Below, piece after piece: positions 36,434-47,054 of a DNA stretch of 64,000 nt. The stretch is taken from the NCBI GenBank assembly GCA_024734555.1, contig JANPWX010000075.1, positions 1,363,349-1,427,348 of the forward strand, read 5' to 3'. Under the pieces are notes generated by a model. It searched no databases and was not told the origin of the DNA. It saw only the letters and a program-made list of their open reading frames with translations. Source of the stretch: Trochalopteron elliotii. Its lineage: Eukaryota > Chordata > Aves > Passeriformes > Leiothrichidae. A program made the position numbers and the translations under genes. Positions within the stretch are counted from its first letter, which is position 1; the number at the start of each line of letters is the position of its first letter.

Positions 36434-36784
36434 TGGAGAATGGAGGCAGAGAGAAGGGGATGAAAAAGATCAGAGTGCAGACAGAGAATAGATTTGATGC
36501 TGTACATAATTCCAGAATTTACAAAATTCAGAAAGCCCATGGATACCCTTCTGCTGGAAGCACAGTTGTGCATGCTGCATGGTGTGTGCTCATCACCTGG
36601 GATTTACCTCCTGATTTCCCAGCCTCAGTGGTACTTGTCTGTTGCAGTGCACTTTCACACCCAAGCAGGGGTTCCCATATTAGGAAAAGAGTTTAAGTTT
36701 CACCTTTGAACTTATAAGGAAGATGAACTAGAAACGTCGATGCTCTTCTCACCATAATTAGCCCAGTGTCAGGACAAAAGTATC

Positions 36785-37085
36785 TGTTGGTCCTTTTAGC
36801 CGTTCTTTAAGAAATGTAGGTATTTTCTGTTGGGTAGCTTGCTAAAAAACCCCTCTCAGATTGTTGAATACTTAAGAGAGAGCACGAAGATTCTCGAGGC
36901 ATTTTTTGAGGCGTCTTAGTAGGTGCAAGGGACCTTCCTGCACTGTGGCATGACTTTTTTTCTTTCGTTTTGTATAGTTTGTTATTTTCTCTCTAATTAA
37001 AACCTTTTTACTTCTTCAAAACACCCCTGACCATTCTGTCTCGCTAATTATTCTTAAGCCATTTCTGGGAGGTTGCTGCTCCACC
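36785..37085 (+). mobile_element. Probable LTR, family D (possibly starting near 36720)
   Basis: The sequence from 'TGTTGGTCCTTTTAGCCG' through 'GAATACTTAAGAGAGAGCAC', 'GAAGATTCTCGAGGCATT', a T-rich stretch, 'CTCTAATTAAAACCTTTTTA' and 'TTATTCTTAAGCCATTTCTG' has the layout of an LTR: a TG start, a T-rich zone and then a polyadenylation-like AATTAAA about 90 bp before the end. From memory it resembles a songbird endogenous-retrovirus LTR. The left boundary is uncertain (the repeat may begin near 36720), no clear target duplication is seen and there is no second copy in the window to compare. Confidence 0.45.
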
Positions 37086-37639
37086 CTCAGAGTGTGATGC
37101 ATCCTCGTGGGGCTAAAAACACTCTGGCCCTTTGCAGAAATCCATCATTTGTCCACTTTGGGTTCTCTCTGTAGCCAAGAGAGGGAGAAACTGCCATATT
37201 TTCGTGGTGACAGCATGCAAGCCGCTGTCTCCAGAGAGCAAAGGCACAGCCAGAGGAATGAGGGATTGTTTTCATCATCCTGCCTGCGGGCAGTGACTCA
37301 CACAGGGACGCTGGATGATGAGGGAGGGATTCCAAAGCCAGGAGGAGAGCCAAAGGCTGGATCCTGCTGGCAGCCCTCACCTGCAGGGCTGCACAGGCTT
37401 CGGGGTGGTGTTTGCTACAGCCAGATGTCCCTTGTGACCTAGGATGGGAGGGGGTTATGAGCCACACGTGTGGCTGGGCTCCTGCAGGACAGGATGGTCA
37501 GAGCAAGGGCTGGACTTTGGGCTGGTGGCAGCAGCAAGAGGGTGGTGATGTCACAGCAGCTCAGACTGGGAATGTGCACTGGGCAAACTGGGAAGGGAAG
37601 CTGGGCCTGGCTTGGCAGTACTGCTTTGGCTCTCACAAA

Positions 37640-37690
37640 CTCTGAAGGAGAAGAACTCTCTGAAGGAGAAGGAGTTCTCTGAAGAACTCT
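37640..37690 (+). repeat. Short imperfect direct and inverted repeat
   Basis: 'CTCTGAAGGAGAAG' occurs twice, and GAACTC...GAGTTC forms an inverted pair across the second copy. This is local slippage structure with no evident function. Confidence 0.6.
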
Positions 37691-39882
37691 GCAGGACCCA
37701 GTCTAGGTGAGAGGGGGTTTTTGTAACATTGGTTTTATCATAATGATTCTCAGAATTTTCACTCTCATCTCTAGACCTCAACACATCGAGACCACTGGTC
37801 TTGTTGGCCTGAAACCATAGTTTCCTGCTACTCTGTAACTAAGATGATAATCTCTGGAGCCACTTCCTGGGCAATTTTGGAGTGAATAATATCTGTGGTT
37901 TCCCTTATGTTTGCACAAGTATTTATATCTGCAAACATATAGAGAAACTCTCAGCCCCTGCTACTGCAGAGAAGCATCTTATACTTCCAAGAACTGATGT
38001 GTCAAGGACTTTTTCTTCCTCCAAACTTTCTGCTGGGCTGAAGCTGTTAATCTCCTATCCTGAGACACCCGTTGTGCTAAATCCCTCACCTTGCTAGGAG
38101 GGAGCTTGTCTACAACCTGCAGGGTTTAGAGCCACCCAGGGGCTCTGGAACAGGGGGGTTTTGCACCTCAGGGCTCTCAGGGAAGGAGGCACAAGCCCCA
38201 TTGCCTGGGGGCCTGCCTTCCTCGCTGTGTTTTCTGTGGAAATGGAGCCTTGTGGCATTGTGTGAGCATAGCTGGAGCAGCAGCAGGGGATAATGTGATT
38301 CAGGAGGTGGCTCCCTCCAGCCTGCAGCATCCATCCCGGTGTGAATTCCTGGGCATGCTCCTCACTATCATTTTCACTGTTGGGGGTGTAAGGGGGATTC
38401 CTGAAGGTCAAGGTTTTCTGCAGAAGTGTCATTATCCAGTGCTGGATAAATGAGTCACCAGGAGAATGTTTTGCCATGAGGCTCCAGGCTGAACTCAGCA
38501 GATTGAGCAGGGCCCTGGAGGCAGAGAAACTCCTTCAGCTTCAGCTGAACATGGAATTTAATGCTGGGTTGGCAGGTGCTGCACTAGCCCAGGCTTCAGC
38601 CAGGAGAGTGTAAAGTTTGGCTGCCTGCAGTGCTGCTGATGTGTGCCCAGAGTGTGCCTGGGACCTTCCCCGTGGTGCCAGGTCAGCACCCCTCAGCTTC
38701 AAGGGACAGCTCTCCATCACTTCCCTGCCCTGTGCAGATCTTGCTCCCTTTAAGGTGACTCTTAATCCCATTTAACTCTGCTGAGGGAAAACTGATATTC
38801 CCCGAGGAGGCACAGGCAGGATCAAAGACGAGCAGGATCTTTATTCTGGAAAGTTAGGCTGGATTAGGCTCAGCTTTTACAAATATGCAGATCAAGTACC
38901 ATGACCTACATTTCACTTCAAGGATATTTTATTAACTTTATTTTTCTGACTTGTCATGGCTCGAGTGTGGCTTGGCTGAATGGCTTCAGACTGTTAACAG
39001 CCTTGGCCTTGGCGTGAGCTTGTGCTGTTAAGTAATTTGCAATGGGTTTCTTTAATTACAAACCCTCTTCTTTTTCATATTGTCACAGTCTGCAAGGCAG
39101 ATACAGATTTTTAAAAGCCACGTGCCTCAGCCACAAGGGATTTGTAGAAGCTCAGCTGGGAGAGCAGGCATGGACACCCATCAGGACATCTGCAGGCAGA
39201 GGACCAGGTACTCACTGGGAACACCAAAGAGAAAAGTGGGGTGTAGAGCTCTCAGAAAGAGGATGGAAGCCCAGAACTGCTGAAAAATCACACCCAAGGA
39301 GTCCCAAATGATGCAGCCACAGTTGTGAGCTGTAGATGAAGAAAACCCATGTTTTTCTCTCCTCAGCAGAATTTCTGCTCTGCAGTGACAGCTGTGAATG
39401 TTTTGGAACCTGCAGAGCCCTGTGGAGGCTGAGGTACCTTTGCAGGGCCGTGTCTGGGGAGGAAACGCCCAGCCAAGGAGGAAAAACAAATTAAATAAAA
39501 GCTCTTGCTCTTTTGCTAATTGTTGCTGTTTCAAATCAAAACACAAACAAAGAAACCTCACAGGAGTTCAGGGTGGGACAGGAGCTCAGTTTGCTGTGCT
39601 GCAGCCCTGGCTGGTTCCAGTGATGCTGCTCCCAGCACTGGGGCTGCTGCTGGTGCTTTTGAGGGAAACAGGAGCAAAGGGGGCTGTTGGGAGAGGCAAG
39701 CACTGAAACAAAAGACTGTGCTGGCACCTCAGTGGGCTGGAGAGGTGGTGGAGCCCTGGCCATGAAGAAATCAGTCACAGAGGGAAGGAGAAGTTAATTA
39801 GATGGAATAAATCATGTCACAGAGTGTGATGGAATCAGGGCCCAGGAAAGCTGTGGAGGGTGAGGGGCAGGCAGGGCATCCT

Positions 39883-39928
39883 GGTCTGGCCACTGCCTGG
39901 CCACAGTGGCCACAGTCTGGCCACTGCC
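39883..39928 (+). repeat. Short TGGCCAC cluster
   Basis: Four copies of TGGCCAC occur in about 46 bp, some overlapping the palindrome GGCCACAGTGGCC. It is a small imperfect tandem cluster. Confidence 0.6.
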
Positions 39929-40150
39929 CCAGAGCTGGGACTGAGGGTGGCCTGACTCACTGGCACCAGGGGCATGTTCATCAGAGCCAGTGGAAGGCGT
40001 CAGGCAGTGCAGGTTTACCCTCAAGGTAAGAGGAAAATGTTGGGATGTTTGGCATTTGGCAGGTCCAGCTCCCCTTCTACTGCTGTACTTTTTGCTTGGT
40101 GTCCCCACCAAGGCCCAGCAGGGGATGTGTGTCAGGGTGGTGGCCACACA

Positions 40151-40567
40151 TGGCACAGGGGACTGGAGCTCCTCTGCTCTGGAGACATGGCTGGGACAGC
40201 TGAGGTTATTCAGCCTGGAGAAAAGAAGGCTCCAGGGAGACCTAAGGTGCTAAAGGGGCTCCAGGAGAGCTGGAGAAGGACTTTGGATAAGGGATGGAGT
40301 GACAGGACAAAGGGGAATGTCTTCAAATTGACAGAGGGCAGGGTTACATGGAATATTGGGAAGAAATTCTTCCCCACGAGGGTGGGGAGGTCCTGGAACA
40401 GGTTACCCAGAGAAGCTGTGGCTTCCCCATCCCTGGAAGTGTTCAAGACCAGGTTGGATTGGACTTGGGGCAACCTGGGCTAGTGGAAGGTGTCCCTGCC
40501 CATGGCAGGGAGTTTGAAGATGATGCTCTTTAAGGTCCTTTCCAACCCAAACCATTCTGAGATCCTG
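40151..40567 (+). mobile_element. CR1 LINE 3' end, about 415 bp (longest in the window)
   Basis: From left to right it shows 'AGGGGACTGGAGCTCCTCTG', 'TTCAGCCTGGAGAAAAGAAG', 'GACAGGACAAAGGGGAATG', and a segment whose plus-strand translation contains 'REAVASPSLEVFKTRLD', the usual end of the CR1 ORF2 frame. Then follow 'GGTGTCCCTGCCCATGGC' and the tail 'TCCTTTCCAACCCAAACC'. It is 5'-truncated like almost all avian CR1 copies. An open frame of about 170 codons across it (39974-40483) joins unrelated upstream sequence to the CR1 tail and is not a gene. Confidence 0.95.
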
Positions 40568-41717
40568 TGCCATGCAGGCACTGTGTGGCTGAGCCCAAGG
40601 GCTGCCTGCAGGCTGGCTCCTCTGGGCACTGGGCATTCTGCTTTCATGTCCTGGTGCAGTCCCATGGAGCAGCCTGGCTGTGGAGCACAGCAGGAGCTCC
40701 TTTACCCTGTTCTGGCTCTGCCTGGCCAAACCCCACTCGCTCCAGAGCAGTGCAACTCCGATCTGAATAAACAAAAAGCTCTTCCAACTCCCCCCCGTCC
40801 CTCCCTTGCCTCCCCCAGCTCTGAAAGAAAAAGGAGAGTTCAGGAGTTTCACACAGCATCCAGTTTCAGGCAAATGTTTTCTGTAAAGCTAATTGAAAAT
40901 GTTCCTCTGTGCTGTTCCCACTCACACGAGGCTGTTGGGGAGGGCTCTGGTGATGTTCCTGTGCACCCCTGGCCTGGGACTCAGTGGCCACAGTCCACCA
41001 CATGGTGCTGAGGAAGGTACTGAGTGATTACAGCAGGAGCTGGCACGTTTTGTCAGATCCTCATAAACTCCTGGAGCTTTACAGCAACTTCCCAGCCTCA
41101 GAGAACCTCCATCCCAAAGAATTTATCACGCAAATCTACGTCCCAGACTTGTCAAGAGGCGAGCATGAAATAGCTCAAAGCATTGGGATTTGCACAGCAT
41201 GAGCTGACAGGGGTGTGTGGCTCCCTGTGAAAATGTTTTCAGCAAAGCCTCTCTCCCTTATCTCCCTCATCTGTGATGCTCCCCTGGCTCAGCAAGGCCT
41301 TGAGAGTGCCCAGACTGGGAGCCACCCCCAGGGACCCGCATTGGAGACAGTGTAGGAGGCAGTGGCTGATGTCTGCACGTCCCCAAGAGTCCCTGGGCTC
41401 TTTGGATGGGCTGGATGTGTCCACGGGCAGCTGCTGGGCTCCCCTGCCTGGGTGCAGCCCCATCCCCTTCCTCCCTTGGTGCCAGGTTTGGGCACACTCA
41501 GGGGCTGTGGCAGGAGCGAGGCTCCGTGCGAAGGCTCAGGTTTAGGAACTGGGCTTTGACTTTTGGTGAATTACCTTCATGTTCTTAGTTCTCCACTTGC
41601 TCATGAGTGTCACAACAAGAGAGCCTGGAAAGAGGCCCAAACACACCAGAAAGGAATCTAATTTCTTTTCGAGGGAGTTGCTGCAGAAAAACATTTGAGT
41701 TATTTGCTAAGCTCTAA
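40568..41717. other. Unique sequence, no gene recognised
   Basis: About 1.1 kb without a recognised exon or repeat. The stretch 41090-41200 is compositionally distinct, with several CpG and GAATTTATCACG-type motifs, and might be conserved non-coding sequence. Confidence 0.4.
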
Positions 41718-41935
41718 TAATGATACTTTACATTTGCATTGCAGCTTCCACCTAAGGGCATCTTGGCACAGCCAGTAATTAAACCTCCGAGTCCTTGTGA
41801 GGGAGACAAAGCCCTTTTCTAATATTTGACAGACAGCTAAACTTTGGGCCAGGGTCAGATTAAGTGGCTTGCTCGGAGATGTACATTGAGTGTGCAGCAA
41901 ATCCAAAATCAAACAAGAGCCTTGCTCAGCCCAAG
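41718..41935 (+). mobile_element. Ancient MIR/CORE-like retroposon relic (tentative)
   Basis: The order of motifs follows the 3' part of old amniote MIR-like repeats: 'ACTTTACATTTGCATTGC', 'CCTAAGGGCATCTTGGC', 'GTAATTAAACCTC', 'TTGTGAGGGAGACAAAG', 'TTTGACAGACAGCTAAACT' and 'AGATTAAGTGGCTTGCTCGG'. The last two correspond to the familiar 'TTTTACAGATGAGGAAACTGA' and 'GTTAAGTGACTTGCCCA' segments of such elements. The resemblance comes from recall and is imperfect. If correct, this copy predates the bird radiation, and its survival would suggest it has been under constraint. AT-rich, TAATT-containing sequence continues to about 42240. Confidence 0.45.
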
Positions 41936-43530
41936 GAGACGTTTGGGATTCTGTTCCCTCTGCTCTGCTCCAGTTGGCTTTTGTAAGCCTCTGTGGTTTG
42001 ATGGCAGTTCAGAGACATCCCTTCTTGGTATTAAATGCAGGAAGGTCTTTTGTTGGATTTAGGCAACAAGGAGAGCTAATTGCAAATTCAATTTCGGTTT
42101 AGAAATCGAAGCTCAGTCCCCATCACCTTAGCAGCCACAGAGTTATCTCTCAGGACTTTGCTCCAGCACTAGATTCATTTCAGGTCTGTTTTCTTTAGAG
42201 CTTTATGGTCAGTAATTAATGGTATAATTACACATCGACATAATGACAGCTCCTGACACGACAAAGCTCAGGGGCAGGGCACTGAGTGTCGCTCATTGTT
42301 TGCTCCTGTTTCTTTGTTTTGGAGGGAAAGCAGGCTGCTCTGGGCTCTGACAGCCCAGCTCCAGTGGGGGAAGCCCTTCTGCACCAGTGCTGTGTCCCAA
42401 GGCACCAGCACCCCACAGAAACCCACATGTTCCTTTGCTGTGCTGTCATTTCTTGTGGCTCACTGGCCATCATCATCCACTGGGAAAATCCTGAATGGGG
42501 CAAGCCCAGGGGAATCCAGCACACCTGAACACCCATTGAGGGGCAGAGCTGAACCTGGCAGAGCTGTGTGAGCTGAGGGAGTTTTCTCTGTGCCTCTGGG
42601 GTCTTCCTGGGGTTTGCACATTTTCCCTCCAGGCAGTGCCTTGGCTGAGCACAGATGTGGGTGGTGGGTGCTGAGTGCTCTCGGGAGGTCACAGCCTGCA
42701 GGTACAGACAAGCAGGGCCATGTGATGGACTCTCAGGGCTCTCTTTCCCTCTCTTCCTTGGCCATAATTTCACTGCAGTGGTGCTGCAGGCACCTAGATC
42801 TGCTCTCTGGTCCTCCATAATTCCCTGTCAAGCAATGGGGACATCAGTGGTGAGGACAGATCTCTCCACCCTGGATTATCAGGGACAGGCAGACCCCGGG
42901 GGGTTATCTTAGGGTTTATCCCTATGCTTGCTGCCCTAGGGATGACACTTAAAACTCTGGGGTGTTTCCTCTGCTTCCAAGTCATGCCGGCCCTGTCTGG
43001 CCCTGTACATGGCCAGTGCAGCCACCAGTGTCCCCTGAGCCCTGACAAACATCAGGGCTGGAGGAACACGGCTGCCCACGGATCAGACCTTGGCTGCTCT
43101 TCCATCCCCATCTACCGGCCAGCCTGGAAAAGAGCTTCCCGGGGAAATTCCACGTGGCTGCTCAGCCTGTGTCTGGGCATGCTGGGCACAGAAACTCCGT
43201 GATCCTTGTGCCATCCCTGCCTGGCCCCGGGCAGCATGGTGGGGCCAGTGGTGGATTTGTCTGTGAGGGGAAAGCAGTTCACTCTGATTTTTGGTGGGAT
43301 CTTGCAGGACTCTGTGAAGTCTGTATGCAGAGAGGGAAGCTGCTTTGTGCTCAGCTCTGATCAGTGTCTGGTCTCTAACTCTCTCTGGGAGTTTCTTGTC
43401 CTCTTCCCTGTGCTGAGTTTTAGAGGAGAAAGTGATGCTGGAGGGCCAACGTGGGACAGCATCTCCACTGCCCTGGCTCTTTGTGAACTCTACACATCCT
43501 TGGTCAAGCTCTGTGCTTCCTCTATATATT
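41936..43530. other. Unique sequence, no gene recognised
   Basis: About 1.6 kb without a recognised gene. A perfect small hairpin (AGCCCTGA, loop CAAACA, TCAGGGCT) lies at 43038-43059. It is not followed by a T run and is probably chance. A minus-strand frame of about 196 codons (42228-42818) has no recognisable similarity. Confidence 0.45.
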
Positions 43531-43649
43531 AAAAAAAAAACCAAAAAAACCCAAACAAACACAAAAAAACAAAAAAACACAAAAACAAAAACAAAAACAA
43601 AAAAACCCCAAAAACAAACAAACAAACAAACAAACAAACAAAAACAAAC
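43531..43649 (+). repeat. A-rich CAAA/CAAAAA microsatellite
   Basis: An A run passes into mixed CAAAAAA, CAAAAA and finally a clean (CAAA)n block near 43615-43640. The plus strand contains no G or T over about 110 bp. Frames on the minus strand through it give runs of phenylalanine, valine, cysteine and leucine and are artefacts. Confidence 0.95.
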
Positions 43650-45552
43650 CAGAGCAGCAAAACCTTCCTGCCTCACTGAGAGGCTGCTGGGAACATGTGA
43701 CTGAGGCTGCTTCAGTCTGGTTTTCTGGTCTCCTGGTTTGCCCCAGCTGGAATCAAAGTGATGCAAGCTGATGGCAGCAATGTTATGAGGGTGTTTTCTT
43801 GCTCCCAGATGTGGGGATGGGACAGGGATGCTGTGGGCCCTGGGCAGGCAGCTGCAGATTGGCAGCCTGGTGGTGGGTGGTCTCTCCTTTGCAGGCAGAG
43901 AAGTTGAGTCAGGGTGATGAAAGAGGGACAGCAGCTCCATAGGTGCTTTCTGAAGAGAAATCATCTTGGAGATGTCCTGGGGAAATGCCACCATCAGGCT
44001 CTGCAGGTTCCTGGCTTCAGAGGCTGAAGCCCAGCCCTCCCTTGAAGGACTTGTGTCCCCAGAGCACAGCTTTGACCTCTGGTTTTGTTTTTTTCTATTT
44101 GATTGATCTCTCCATCTCAGAACTTAGGAAGAGAAAACTTCTGGCTTTTGCAGACACAGATATGAAAGGTGGAGAAAACCTGGCAGCTCTAAGGAAAGAA
44201 AATGGATAGGTTGTTCCAGCTAGTGCCAACCAGCAGATGCCCTGAGCAATTTTGAGATCCACTGACTGCATTTGCAGTGAGGCCAGTTATCCCCATGCTG
44301 ATTACCAGGAAGCAAGAGCTGTGGTGAGAAGAGCCATCCCAAACCCCAAACCAGCCACAGCCTTCCCTGTGCTCCAAGACAGAGCCCAAGCTGGTTTGTT
44401 CAGAGCCACATCTGTGCTGTCAGGGCCTGCTTGGCCTTAGTAAACTCCAGTGATTGCACAGCTAAAGCACAACCACTCTGATCTCAGATCCAAACTCAGC
44501 TTTTCATGTTTCAGAGAGAAAAAAAGAAAGCCCTCTGAAAGACACAGCCAGAGCAGCAGTGGTGCAGGACTCGGGGTGGGTGGTGTGGTTATGGATGCTG
44601 GCTGCAAAGCTCACATGGATTATCCTAACAGGATGATGTGCAGTTGCAGATGGGTTACTAAGCATCTACTTCATAGACCTACTCTTAGAAAAAGTGATCA
44701 GAGATGGTTTCTGCTCCTTTGAGGGGTGATTCCCATGTTCTGCTCCTGTTCATTGTGCAAATGCTGCATCACCTGCACTCTGCCCTTCTTCAAGGACACT
44801 TTCTTCCATTTCTAAGGCTGTGCTGCTCTCAACAGCTGCTCAAACAGCCCAAGTCTTCAGTGTCCACCTCCAGAGCACCTACCTGGCATCAGCCTGGAAA
44901 GCTGGAAGCCTTGCTGTGCTATCACAGCCTGTGGATTTTTTCCAAGCTCCCTCAGACTGACTTGAAGCAGGTGCTGAAAGCTTAACCAAAGGTGTTACCC
45001 AATACAACTTTGAAGTATTTTCAGGACTATTTAGGAGCTGCGAGAAATCATCTTAATCAGAACCATCTGTAGAGACCTGTGATGTGGGACTTGGATGGCA
45101 GAGAAAGTTGTGGCTGTTGATTTGCTCCCAAAGAAAGTTGGCTGCAGCAGTGTGGGGCTGTGGCTGCATTTTTGACAGAATATTTATGAGTGTGGCAGTG
45201 CTGGAAGTGCCTGGATTAGTCTGTGGAAAGAGACAAGTGATGCTCCCAGAGGCCTTAGGAAGGTGCTTTCATCTGCTGAGTGGGGAGACCCAGCAAGAGG
45301 GACTGGACCAGGGGGGAGCATTGCTGGGGGAGGTCAGTGCCTGAATATCTCTGTCCCTCTCTGCTCATTCACCTTGCTGGGAGCAGAGTTAAAAGCTTTC
45401 AGAAATGCCTTTCTTCTTCCCAGGAGTGTCCCCACAGTCCCCCGTGGTGGCTACCCCAAATTGTGTTGGGCCCTCCCTGCCACCCCAGAAAGGTGGGGAG
45501 CCCTGCATATCAAACCCGGGGTGAGGGTGTGTTTGTATGAGCTTGGATTTGA
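43650..45552. other. Unique sequence, no gene recognised
   Basis: About 1.9 kb without a recognised exon, RNA gene or mobile element. Confidence 0.45.
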
Positions 45553-46138
45553 ATTTCAGGCAATTTGGAGAGTTTTGGGGGGGAATTTTGAGGATTTTGG
45601 GTGGATTTTTGGGAATTTTGGGGGAATTTGGAGAGGATTTTAGGATGTTTCAGGAGGAATGTCAGGGATTTTGGGGAAATTTTTGCTAGTGTTTGGGAAA
45701 TTGGGATGATTTTGGGGAATTTTAGGTGGAATTTTGGGGAATATCAGGAGAATTTTTGGGATTTTTGGGAATTTCAGGGCAATTTTGAGGGGATTTCAGA
45801 CTTTTGGGAATGTTGGAGAAATTTGTGGGATTTTTGGGATGATTTGGGGGTAATTTTTGGGATGATTTGGGGGTAATTTTTGGGGAATTTTGAAGATTTT
45901 GGGTGGATTTTGGGACAACTTGATGAAATTTTGGGTAATTTTTCTGGATTTTGGGGGCATTTTATAGATTTCGGGGACTTTCTGAGGATTTTTAAAATTG
46001 TATTTTGGGGGAATTTCAGGAATTTTAGGGAATTTTGGGATCAGTTTTAGGGAAATTTCGGTCATTTTTGAGGGGATTTTTGGGGAATTTCATGGGAATT
46101 TGGAGGAGATTTTGGGACTTAATTTTGGGGATTTTTGA
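45553..46138 (+). repeat. G-rich minisatellite, block A
   Basis: About 590 bp are built from variants of GGGAATTTT, GGGATTTTT and GGGGAATTTCAG, with almost no C on the plus strand. The basic spacing of G runs is about 9-12 bp. Longer shared sub-blocks show that it derives from the same higher-order unit as block B. For example, 'GGGAATTTGGAGAGGATTTT' at 45622 recurs at 46569, and the following roughly 190 bp align with block B at an offset of about 947 bp. The array is more diverged here than in block B. Frames through it give glycine, phenylalanine, tryptophan and asparagine repeats and are artefacts. Confidence 0.95.
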
Positions 46139-46522
46139 GTCTGACCTGGGGGGGCTCACTCCACCACACCACTGAGGCTGTGGTGAATCCCAAGGCACAG
46201 GCTGGCTGTCTATCCCTTGAGCTCTAAATGCACATTTTAAACGTCTGCCAGCTCTGTAGCAGAGCCTATCTTTACAATTATCTGTGATCCCCAGAGATAC
46301 CAGACATTTAATCTGTGTCTCCTGACTTCTTGTCAGATTAATTACCATCAGCAGGAGCATTTTCTGCTGTTTTCAGGGGGAATGCAGTCATGGGAAAGTG
46401 AAGAAACAACTCTGCTTGATTCAGCAGGGCTGGGAAGAGGAGGGAGGGCACTGAGGGTCCCGTGGTGCTGCACTGGGGCTGCACTGGGGCTGCGCTGGGG
46501 CTTCTGCAGGTCCCTGCAGTCT
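46139..46522. other. Non-repetitive spacer between G-rich blocks
   Basis: About 380 bp of ordinary sequence separate the two minisatellite blocks. It includes a small 12-bp GCACTGGGGCT-type tandem repeat near 46467-46503 (three copies). No gene is recognised. Confidence 0.55.
46467..46503 (+). repeat. 12-bp tandem repeat, three copies
   Basis: 'CTGCACTGGGGCTGCACTGG' continues into a third unit with one CpG-creating change (GCGCTGGGGCT). Confidence 0.85.
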
Positions 46523-46567
46523 GGCTTGGTTGGATTTGATGATCTCAGAGGTCTTTTCCAACCTTAC
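46523..46567 (+). mobile_element. CR1 LINE tail scrap joined to minisatellite
   Basis: 'GGTTGGATTTGATGATCTC' followed by 'AGAGGTCTTTTCCAACCTTA' is the last part of a CR1 of the TTGATGATCTTAGAGG type. The usual ATTCTATGA terminal repeats are missing; the sequence passes within two bases into the G-rich array (block B). Confidence 0.8.
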
Positions 46568-47012
46568 TGGGAATTTGGAGAGGATTTTGGGACATTTCAG
46601 GAGGAATTTCAGGGATTTTGGGGAAATTTTTGGGAGTTTTGGGGAAATTGGGATGACTTTTGGGGAATTTTAGGTGGATTTTTTGGGGAGTTGTAGGGGA
46701 ATTTTGGGAATTTCAGGGGAATTTTGAGGGGATTTCAGACTTTGGGGAATTTTGGGGAAATTAGGATGATTTTTGGGAATTTTAGGTGAAATTTTGGGGA
46801 GTTGCAGGGGAATTTTGGGAATTTCAGGGGAATTTTGAGGGGATTTCAGACTTTGGGGAATTTTGGGGAAACTGGGATGATTTTGGGGAATTTTAGGTGG
46901 AATTTTTGGGGAGTTGCAGGGGAATTTTGGGAATTTCAGGGGAATTTTGAGGGGATTTTAGACTTTTGGGAATCCTGGGGAAATTTGGGCGATTTCTGGG
47001 TATTTGGGATGA
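46568..47012 (+). repeat. G-rich minisatellite, block B, with 111/112-bp higher-order units
   Basis: The array is made of the same GGGAATTTT-type monomers as block A. A higher-order unit recurs: the marker 'GGAGTTGCAGGGGAATTTTG' (or TTGTAG in the first unit) starts at about 46687, 46798 and 46910, a spacing of 111 and then 112 bp. Each unit also carries 'TGAGGGGATTTCAGACTTT'-type sequence. In each unit the four G runs after the marker have loops of 6-7 bases, which satisfies the usual G3+N1-7 quadruplex rule (46685-46719, 46796-46830 and 46908-46942). The sharper periodicity than in block A implies more recent amplification or homogenisation. Confidence 0.95.
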
Positions 47013-47054
47013 TTACTCTGGTCCCGTGGCTTTGCAGGCAATGTCAGCAGCATG

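Larger units (their letters stand above)
37086..40150. other. Unique sequence, no gene recognised
   Basis: About 3 kb without a recognised gene. Minor structure is listed separately at 37640-37690 and 39883-39928. The AT-rich segment 38880-39060 has several TAATTA/TTAATT motifs and could be a conserved non-coding element. A consensus donor GTAAGA at about 40026 has no supporting exon. Confidence 0.45.

Noticed and set aside
39974..40483. 169-codon plus-strand frame
   Set aside because: Its second half is the normal carboxy-terminal end of the CR1 ORF2 frame inside a truncated LINE; the first half is unrelated upstream sequence.
43038..43059. Perfect 8-bp stem hairpin considered as a small RNA or terminator
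   Set aside because: The stem is too short for a microRNA precursor, and bacterial-type terminators are irrelevant in this genome.
43083..43994. Longest minus-strand open frame not crossing the gap (303 codons)
   Set aside because: It runs straight through the CAAA/CAAAAA microsatellite, which produces long runs of phenylalanine, valine, cysteine and leucine. No domain or family resemblance exists on either side.
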